From NCBI GenBank assembly GCA_964477815.1, contig CAYZEO010000030.1:1-10924 (forward strand): 10,924 nucleotides of DNA, written 5' to 3'. The notes beneath the pieces are model-generated. The model worked only from the letters and a program-made list of their open reading frames with translations. It did no database searches and had not been told where the DNA came from. Position 1 is the stretch's first letter. The number at the start of each line of letters is the position of its first letter. The position numbers were made by a program, and so were the translations under genes. Positions 1-4,308 of the stretch are shown here, in pieces. Source of the DNA: DAOVGZ01 sp964477815. Lineage in GTDB: Bacteria > Babelota > Babeliae > Babelales > Vermiphilaceae.

Positions 1-34
1 AAACTCTTCCAATAACCCTTTAAAATCGTACCTG

Positions 35-62
35 TTGCACGTTTATTCCAACCTGGCATAAT
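35..62 (+). promoter_or_regulatory. Sigma70-like promoter of cassette A
   Basis: A -35 box TTGCAC (35-40) and a -10 box CATAAT (57-62) are separated by 16 bp. The arrangement is repeated exactly in copies B and C. Transcription would start near 69, giving a leader of about 85 nt before the start codon. Promoter function is inferred from consensus match and conservation. Confidence 0.7.
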
Positions 63-73
63 GAAAATACTAG

Positions 74-105
74 CATCTGATTAGATGATGGAGATAAGGC
101 GTTAA
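74..105 (+). promoter_or_regulatory. 5' leader hairpin plus tiny ORF (cassette A)
   Basis: CATCT (74-78) and AGATG (83-87) can pair around a GATT loop close to the expected 5' end of the transcript. The 3' arm overlaps an ATG-ATG pair that opens a mini-ORF at 85-105 encoding MMEIRR followed by TAA. The ATGATGGAGATAAGGCGTTAA stretch is unchanged in all four cassettes, including diverged copy D, where the promoter part is absent. It could be a leader peptide, an RNA stability hairpin or a translation enhancer; I cannot tell which. Confidence 0.4.
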
Positions 106-154
106 AAGATCAGTTCGTTAATTTTTTTTAAAAATGTTTTGCGGGGACGTAATC

Positions 155-1006
155 ATGAATATGAAAAAGATGGGAATTATTTTAGGAACTACGCTTATTG
201 CTCTGCAAGCAGGGACAGCACAGGCTGGATTGTTTACCCGATTCATGCTTTACTCCGTTGGTAATTTATTCTATAGCACCAAGAGACTCCAAACGGAATG
301 GAAACAGTACTACGACACTCAAACACGTCGAAAGCTCAAGAACGAAAAAACAAACCTGGGAAAAGTTTACTTCAAACTCAAAAAATGCCTCCGCGAAATC
401 AAAAATATGGAAAAAAGATACGAAACCCTTACAGAGAAAAAAATAAGGCAAGAGAATATTGTCAAGAATCTGGATAGTCAAAAAAAACAGCTGAATAGTC
501 AAAAAATCCGCACACAATTATTTCGTGCAAATCTAAAAACTGAGTCCTTAATAAAAGAAGAATACGAACTCGGCGAAATAATAGAACTGCATGAGGTAAG
601 ACTCCTTTCTGAACTTATCCCTCAATATAAAAAATACCTAGACGAAACTGCTTCCGACTACAAACAAAACTATTACTACAAAAAAGACTATTTCTCTAAA
701 GACTCATTTTCAGAGAAAAAAATAACAGAACAAATCAAAAAAGAATTAGAAGAAGAGTCTGAAAAAAACTTCCAAGACATAAAAAAACAGATTGCTGATT
801 ACGAAAAAGAAAGAAAGCGAGAAGAAGAACTTCAGAAGCAGAACAATAAAAAAAGTTATGTGGTAGGTTACGAAAAGAACCCTGCACGTAAGAAGGAAAA
901 AGACTCCTATAAACAAACAGAACGATCAGGTTATTTCTATCCTACCAGCGGAGTCTATAAAGATTACGAAAATGGTAAGTGGAAAGAGAGCAAAACAGAA
1001 ATATAA
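155..1006 (+). CDS. Secreted lysine/glutamate-rich coiled-coil protein (cassette A cargo)
   Basis: Protein of 283 residues with no family I recognise. Residues 1-24 are a Sec signal peptide: MNMKK basic start, hydrophobic core IILGTTLIALQA, and an AQA cleavage site. The mature part opens with a short hydrophobic stretch (GLFTRFMLYS). It then becomes almost entirely charged, with long Lys/Glu/Gln-rich segments that look helical or coiled-coil (about residues 60-150 and 190-250), and ends in a Tyr-, Ser- and Lys-rich tail. I chose the ATG at 155, not the in-frame one at 134. GGGGA sits 7 nt upstream of 155, and in cassette D the upstream in-frame extension is absent while the 155-equivalent start is kept. 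It is the first of four genes sharing the signal peptide with unrelated mature parts. A host-directed or surface role is only inference. Confidence 0.85.
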   Translation: MNMKKMGIILGTTLIALQAGTAQAGLFTRFMLYSVGNLFYSTKRLQTEWKQYYDTQTRRKLKNEKTNLGKVYFKLKKCLREIKNMEKRYETLTEKKIRQENIVKNLDSQKKQLNSQKIRTQLFRANLKTESLIKEEYELGEIIELHEVRLLSELIPQYKKYLDETASDYKQNYYYKKDYFSKDSFSEKKITEQIKKELEEESEKNFQDIKKQIADYEKERKREEELQKQNNKKSYVVGYEKNPARKKEKDSYKQTERSGYFYPTSGVYKDYENGKWKESKTEI

Positions 1007-1056
1007 ACTCACACTCACTCAATCTACGACGATATAAAGTCAAAGAATTTCTCACA

Positions 1057-1090
1057 AGAGGCAGGAGACCTCCCTGCCTCTTTCTTTTTT
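1057..1090 (+). terminator. Rho-independent terminator after cassette A gene
   Basis: AGAGGCAGG (1057-1065) pairs perfectly with CCTGCCTCT (1073-1081) around a 7-nt loop, and TTCTTTTTT follows. It lies about 50 bp after the stop of the first cassette gene and before the promoter of the next. This makes cassette A an independent transcription unit. Confidence 0.85.
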
Positions 1091-1124
1091 CCTCCCCCAT
1101 CAAAATTCTTCATGCCAAATCCAA

Positions 1125-1324
1125 AAACTCTTCCAATAACCCTTTAAAATCGTACCTGTTGCACGTTTATTCCAACCTGACATAATGAAAATACTAGCAT
1201 CTGATTAGATGATGGAGATAAGGCGTTAAAAATGTTTTGCGGGGACGTAATCATGAATATGAAAAAGATGGGAATTATTTTAGGAACTACGCTTATTGCT
1301 CTTCAAGCAGGAACAGCACAGGCA
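1125..1324 (+). repeat. Leader cassette copy B
   Basis: Second copy of the block, in the same orientation as A. It differs from A by one substitution in the promoter spacer (1180, G to A), three synonymous changes in the last seven signal-peptide codons (Leu, Gly and Ala codons), and a 26-bp deletion in the leader between two TTAAAA direct repeats. Identity ends at the Ala codon 1322-1324. Confidence 0.95.
1159..1186 (+). promoter_or_regulatory. Sigma70-like promoter of cassette B
   Basis: TTGCAC (1159-1164), 16-bp spacer, CATAAT (1181-1186), as in the other complete cassettes. The leader hairpin and the MMEIRR mini-ORF follow (1209-1229). The mini-ORF stop lies only 2 nt before the upstream in-frame ATG at 1232 because of the 26-bp deletion. 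Confidence 0.7.
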
Positions 1325-1939
1325 TGGACTTTGTCATGGCTTAGAAGTTGGTTTTCATTTGATTCTTGGTCTCTGTTTTTTAAAGGTAAAAATAAGTACT
1401 ATAAAGACAAAATTCTTTTACAAAAAGATAAAGTTAAAATAAAAATGCAACGTGATGATAGCTGGAAAATAATCAAAACCTACCAAAAAGGAATAAAAAA
1501 AATAAATGAGCTACTTAAAAAAAAAGACGAAGCACTCGAACTCGCTAATCAACGAAAACAAATGCTCGAAAAACACAATAATAAACAACAACTACCACCA
1601 TTATCATTATCCAAGTCGGAACTTGCAAACAGTCTAACAGCAGCTGACGATACAATTGATAGGACAAAAGATCAAATAAAATTTCTAGAAGGCCGACTAA
1701 AAGATTCACAGCAAAGGTGCAACTTCCACTCTACTGAATTAATAAAAAAGATTAAAGCTACCAAAGAATATAAAAAATCAAAAAAACTCTATGTTGAAAA
1801 TAATAATTACAATTATTATTGGGAGAAACGCAAACTCTTCGAAAACGATCCTGTAGACGAACTTTTAAAGACAGAAATAATAAAATATGAAGTAATAGAA
1901 GATAAGAAAAAAACGAATAAAAAGACACCTACGGGGTAG
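1253..1939 (+). CDS. Secreted Trp-rich-start, coiled-coil-like basic protein (cassette B cargo)
   Basis: Protein of 228 residues, not recognised. The first 24 residues are the cassette signal peptide, identical in sequence to A, with an AQA cleavage site. The mature protein begins with a Trp/Ser/Phe-rich segment, WTLSWLRSWFSFDSW, with tryptophans at mature positions 1, 5, 9 and 15. This is an amphipathic pattern suited to a membrane surface. The remainder is Lys-, Gln- and Glu-rich and probably helical, with an Asn/Tyr patch (NNNYNYYW) and a lysine-rich C-terminus. There is no clear sequence similarity to the cassette A or D cargo beyond composition. A similar Trp/Ser motif followed by a basic helical stretch appears in the protein at 7332-8375. 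No terminator is visible between its stop and cassette C, which starts 18 bp later. Start chosen as for cassette A. Confidence 0.82.
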   Translation: MNMKKMGIILGTTLIALQAGTAQAWTLSWLRSWFSFDSWSLFFKGKNKYYKDKILLQKDKVKIKMQRDDSWKIIKTYQKGIKKINELLKKKDEALELANQRKQMLEKHNNKQQLPPLSLSKSELANSLTAADDTIDRTKDQIKFLEGRLKDSQQRCNFHSTELIKKIKATKEYKKSKKLYVENNNYNYYWEKRKLFENDPVDELLKTEIIKYEVIEDKKKTNKKTPTG

Positions 1940-1957
1940 TGGAAGATTGTTACAAAA

Positions 1958-2183
1958 AAACCCTTCCAATAACCCTTTAAAATCGTACCTGTTGCACGTT
2001 TATTTCAACCTGGCATAATGAAAATACTAGCATCTGATTAGATGATGGAGATAAGGCGTTAAAAGATCAGTTCGTTAATTTTTTTTAAAAATGTTTTGCG
2101 GGGACGTAATCATGAATATGAAAAAGATGGGAATTATTTTAGGAACTACGCTTATTGCTCTGCAAGCAGGGACAGCACAGGCT
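1958..2183 (+). repeat. Leader cassette copy C
   Basis: Third copy, full length, two substitutions from copy A and carrying the same 26-bp leader segment that B lacks. The last shared codon is the signal-peptide Ala (2181-2183); after it the sequence is unrelated to A or B. Confidence 0.95.
1992..2019 (+). promoter_or_regulatory. Sigma70-like promoter of cassette C
   Basis: TTGCAC (1992-1997), 16-bp spacer, CATAAT (2014-2019). It is probably also the promoter for the downstream cassette D gene, which lacks promoter elements of its own. Confidence 0.65.
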
Positions 2184-2327
2184 GATTTTTTGCGACAAAA
2201 CTTTGTTTTGATCCAGTCAAAGAAGCTCCGCTCAGTTTCCCGTCAAAGGTTCAATGAACATATGGCTTCAACTGCTTTATTTCACTTAGTGAGGTTTCTG
2301 CTAGGAATGGGAAATCTGATTAAATGA
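2112..2327 (+). CDS. Short secreted peptide or truncated cassette C cargo
   Basis: ORF of 71 residues: the 24-residue cassette signal peptide followed by only 47 residues (DFLRQNFVLIQSKK...LLGMGNLIK). The mature part lacks the lysine-rich helical character of the A and B cargo, has no cysteine, and is less AT-rich than its neighbours. It ends in a hydrophobic stretch (FHLVRFLLGMG). The TGA stop lies inside the truncated leader of cassette D (CTGATTAAATGATGG), so the reading frame is closed by the next cassette. It is either a genuine small secreted peptide or a fragment left when a deletion joined cassette C to cassette D. Translation start signals are intact and identical to A. Confidence 0.45.
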   Translation: MNMKKMGIILGTTLIALQAGTAQADFLRQNFVLIQSKKLRSVSRQRFNEHMASTALFHLVRFLLGMGNLIK

Positions 2328-2452
2328 TGGAGATAAGGCGTTAAGCAATTAATATGTTTTAAAATGTGAGGTTATCGTCATGAATATGAAGAAAAAAGCG
2401 GTTATTTTGGGCACTTTGATAGCCGGTTTGCAAACTGGGCATTCGCAGGCAG
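2314..2452 (+). repeat. Diverged, promoterless leader cassette D
   Basis: Similarity to the other cassettes begins at ATCTGATTA (2314), at the leader hairpin, and includes the full ATGATGGAGATAAGGCGTTAA block. The segment before the start codon has diverged, and the signal peptide has the same length (24 residues) with 15 of 24 residues unchanged by my count. The TTGCAC/CATAAT promoter is missing. The in-frame upstream extension seen in A-C (MFCGDVI) is not present here. This supports the later start codon in all copies. Confidence 0.85.
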
Positions 2453-3003
2453 GGCTTTTCAGCAAAGCCTATCTTTTCTTTCACAAAAATATAAATCTTG
2501 TTGGCATTGTCAGGCGAAAACTTGGGCTGCCTATAATGTTTCATTCTCAGGCAAAAGTTGACCTAAAGTTGCTCAAAAACTCCAAGGCTGTGTCTTTTTA
2601 TAAAGAAGACTATGCGGATTTTTATGTACCGTTGTTGAAAGAAGAAGTGCAAGCACGCAAACACCATTACGAATGGACTAAAGAGTTAAAAAAACAAGAA
2701 ACTCATGAACTGCAAAATAAAGGGGCACAGAGCAACCAAAGAACTGCATGGCCTAAAAAACAAGTCCGCATTTGGAAAAATCGAGCTAATAAGGTTAGCA
2801 ATTTCAGAAAAAGTTATTGCAAAAGTTTCATTAAAGATAAAAAATTAAGACCTTTGTTTAAATATTATAATCGTAATATTCGCAACAAAAATGCAAAAGA
2901 CAATCTGACCAGCTTTAAAAAAATTTTAAGGGATATTGGACTTGCTCCCAATACACTGATAGCTATGAGCAAGAAAAATTTGCGCGATGATGGAGATATA
3001 TAA
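2380..3003 (+). CDS. Secreted basic protein of unknown function (cassette D cargo)
   Basis: Protein of 207 residues, not recognised. The signal peptide (residues 1-24, MNMKKKAVILG start, SQA cleavage site) is homologous to that of cassettes A-C. The mature protein starts GLFSKAYLFF, resembling the GLFTRFMLYS start of cassette A. It continues as a strongly basic, mostly helical-looking protein with many Lys, Arg, Asn and aromatic residues and only one Cys. GAGG at 2368-2371 lies 8 nt from the ATG. Without its own promoter it is probably co-transcribed with the short cassette C gene 52 bp upstream. The greater divergence of its signal peptide suggests it is the oldest member or has escaped homogenisation. 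Confidence 0.82.
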   Translation: MNMKKKAVILGTLIAGLQTGHSQAGLFSKAYLFFHKNINLVGIVRRKLGLPIMFHSQAKVDLKLLKNSKAVSFYKEDYADFYVPLLKEEVQARKHHYEWTKELKKQETHELQNKGAQSNQRTAWPKKQVRIWKNRANKVSNFRKSYCKSFIKDKKLRPLFKYYNRNIRNKNAKDNLTSFKKILRDIGLAPNTLIAMSKKNLRDDGDI

Positions 3004-3099
3004 ATCTAAAAGTTACACAAAAAAGAAGAGTCCTGCATTAATCCAAGGTCAGAATATTGGTCAGCGAAAAAAAGTAATAAAAAAACAGCGCTGTACAAA

Positions 3100-3279
3100 A
3101 TGAAAATCGAAAAACCAAAACGAAAAGATGATTTAACTTTGAGAAGAGTTACCAAACAATCTTGTGGAGAATATGGGGATTTTGTTAAGGAATTGGCCTG
3201 GAATTACAGCCAAGATAGAAATTGTCATTGTTGTGGACTTATCTGTTTGATGATCTGCTGTTGTATCTGTAACCGATAA
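3100..3279 (+). CDS. Short Cys-rich ORF, possible 3' remnant
   Basis: ORF of 59 residues with nine cysteines, ending SQDRNCHCCGLIC...CCCICNR. Its last ~38 residues align with the C-terminus of the secreted protein at 8992-9405, sharing Cys-x2-Cys-x3-Cys-x4-Cys-Cys-x-Cys and the flanking SQDxNC and CGxxC residues. The frame is open back to 3010 (after TAA at 3001 and 3007), but no ATG precedes 3100 and no signal peptide is visible. The RBS before 3100 is also poor. It is therefore either a small protein or the 3' end of a gene that lost its secretion signal. It is in the same frame as the cassette D gene, two stops downstream. Confidence 0.5.
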   Translation: MKIEKPKRKDDLTLRRVTKQSCGEYGDFVKELAWNYSQDRNCHCCGLICLMICCCICNR

Positions 3280-3307
3280 AAACATTGTAAAAAACAATAA
3301 GGAAAAA

Positions 3308-3577
3308 ATGAAGAAAATACTTGCTTTCACTGTTATCACCCTTTGTCATTTAAACGTATACACCATGCATAATAAAAAACCCAAGTTTAATTCTGTATAT
3401 ATAGACAAAAACTGGAAAATCTGGGTAGGAGAAAAGGCTTTTAAAAAGCATATTGCAAACTTAAAACTTACAATTTTACCTGAATGTAGAAAAGAAGACA
3501 CAAAGCTACTCAAGCTATACGCACAGTGGCACAATGCTTGGGTTCTTAAAAATCATCCATTCTTCAAGAAAAAATGA
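3308..3577 (+). CDS. Small secreted basic protein
   Basis: Protein of 89 residues, not recognised. An N-terminal signal peptide (MKKILAFTVITLCHLNVYT, then MHNKK) is followed by a 70-residue basic domain rich in Lys, Trp and aromatic residues, with one Cys (PECRKED) and a KKK end. AAGGAA precedes the ATG by about 4 nt. The gene lies 28 bp after the Cys-rich ORF and converges with oligoribonuclease, with 22 bp between stops. The residues around the end of the signal peptide (NVYTMH) resemble those of the small secreted proteins at 9409-9851. Confidence 0.7.
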   Translation: MKKILAFTVITLCHLNVYTMHNKKPKFNSVYIDKNWKIWVGEKAFKKHIANLKLTILPECRKEDTKLLKLYAQWHNAWVLKNHPFFKKK

Positions 3578-3599
3578 TCTGGAGATGCCTGTAATTTGC

Positions 3600-4142
3600 T
3601 CATACGAAAAAATGTTTTCTCAGGTGCCGCAACTCTGCAATTGACTCTTCAATATCTGCAAGCGCTCGGTGTGTATCCTTCTTTTTAAATTCAGCATACG
3701 GACTATTTGGATACCACCTGAGGACCACTTCCTTGATAGCTGTTACGTCAAGAACACGGTAATAGCAATAACTGACCAAACTTGGCATATATTTAAAAAG
3801 AAAATTCCTGTCTTGCCAAACAGAGTTGCCTGCAAGAAGTGCTGTTCCAGCATCACAATGCTTTTTGAAAAATTCTAGAGTCTGCTGCTCTGCTTGCCTA
3901 GCAGAAATATTCGATTCTTGTACTTTTTTAACAAGCCCCGTTTGCCTGTGTGTTTCGCGCACCCAGCTGTCCATTTTGGCAAGTTCATCTTCTGGCTGAT
4001 AAATAACGAGTACTGGTCCTTTTTCTATCTCATTTAACTGGCTGTCGGTAATAATAGAGGCAATCTCTAATATTACATCCTTTTCTGGATTCAAGCCCGT
4101 CATCTCCAAATCTAACCAAATTAAATTTTTTGTTCTATCCAC
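3600..4142 (-). CDS. orn: Oligoribonuclease (3'-5' exoribonuclease, DEDDh family)
   Basis: Protein of 180 residues, matching the usual ~180 for the family. Orn degrades 2-5 nt RNA fragments to mononucleotides in the cytoplasm at the end of mRNA decay. The DEDDh catalytic set is visible: D11 and E13 in IWLDLEMTGL, D111 in NSVWQDRNFL, and H158 and D163 in DTHRALADIEES. The family motifs VLDVT and ELRHLR are also present. The start is GTG at 4140-4142, with TAAGGA about 7 nt upstream on the minus strand. It is divergent from the ligase gene across 166 bp and converges on the small secreted gene at 3308-3577. No functional oddity seen. Confidence 0.96.
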   Translation of the reverse strand: MDRTKNLIWLDLEMTGLNPEKDVILEIASIITDSQLNEIEKGPVLVIYQPEDELAKMDSWVRETHRQTGLVKKVQESNISARQAEQQTLEFFKKHCDAGTALLAGNSVWQDRNFLFKYMPSLVSYCYYRVLDVTAIKEVVLRWYPNSPYAEFKKKDTHRALADIEESIAELRHLRKHFFV

Positions 4143-4226
4143 GCAAAATCCTTACAGTTTCTTCCTTAAACATTTTACCTGCCCTGCCCGCCGTATTTTT
4201 CAATGTAGGCAGGAGTTATTTTCACT

Positions 4227-4266
4227 TTGCGAAAATAGTATCGCAGAGTTATTCTTGTAGCTACAA
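4227..4266 (+). promoter_or_regulatory. Possible ligase promoter with adjacent 12-bp palindrome
   Basis: TTGCGA (4227-4232) and TATTCT (4250-4255), 17 bp apart, could be -35 and -10 boxes for the ligase gene. A perfect palindrome TTGTAGCTACAA (4255-4266) directly follows the -10 box, where an operator could act. A weak hairpin (4225-4248, one G-T pair) overlaps the promoter. The rest of the 4143-4308 interval shows nothing else convincing. Purely consensus-based. Confidence 0.3.
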
Positions 4267-4308
4267 ATCAGAAAATCAAAATACCAAAAAAAGAAAAGAA
4301 AGGCCCCC

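Larger units (their letters stand above)
1..226 (+). repeat. Leader cassette copy A (promoter, 5' leader, signal peptide)
   Basis: First copy of a direct repeat that recurs at 1125-1324 and 1958-2183. It may extend left of the window. I count only two substitutions against copy C over 226 bp (positions 5 and 48). Against copy B there are four substitutions and one 26-bp deletion. The block contains a promoter, a leader hairpin, a tiny ORF, an RBS and the signal-peptide codons, and similarity ends at the Ala codon of the signal-peptidase site (224-226). Near-perfect identity in both non-coding and synonymous positions suggests recent duplication or gene conversion. Confidence 0.95.

Noticed and set aside
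61..84. Second tiny ORF (MKILASD) upstream of the leader mini-ORF
   Set aside because: Its ATG overlaps the -10 box CATAAT, so it lies before the expected transcription start.
134..154. In-frame upstream ATG adding MFCGDVI to cassette proteins A-C
   Set aside because: It puts the GGGGA ribosome-binding site inside the coding region and precedes a normal signal peptide with extra residues. Cassette D lacks this extension but keeps the later start.
2184..2310. Transposase fragment on the minus strand in the cassette C cargo
   Set aside because: A short translated stretch (FDGKLSGASLTGSKQ) looked faintly transposase-like but is interrupted by a stop and too short to support.
1..2452. CRISPR array or insertion sequence as explanation for the repeats
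   Set aside because: The repeats are over 200 bp, separated by whole genes of different length, contain coding sequence, and have no terminal inverted repeats, target-site duplications or transposase.
1..2452. Invertible promoter (phase switch)
   Set aside because: All copies are in the same orientation and I see no inverted copy or recombinase gene in the window.
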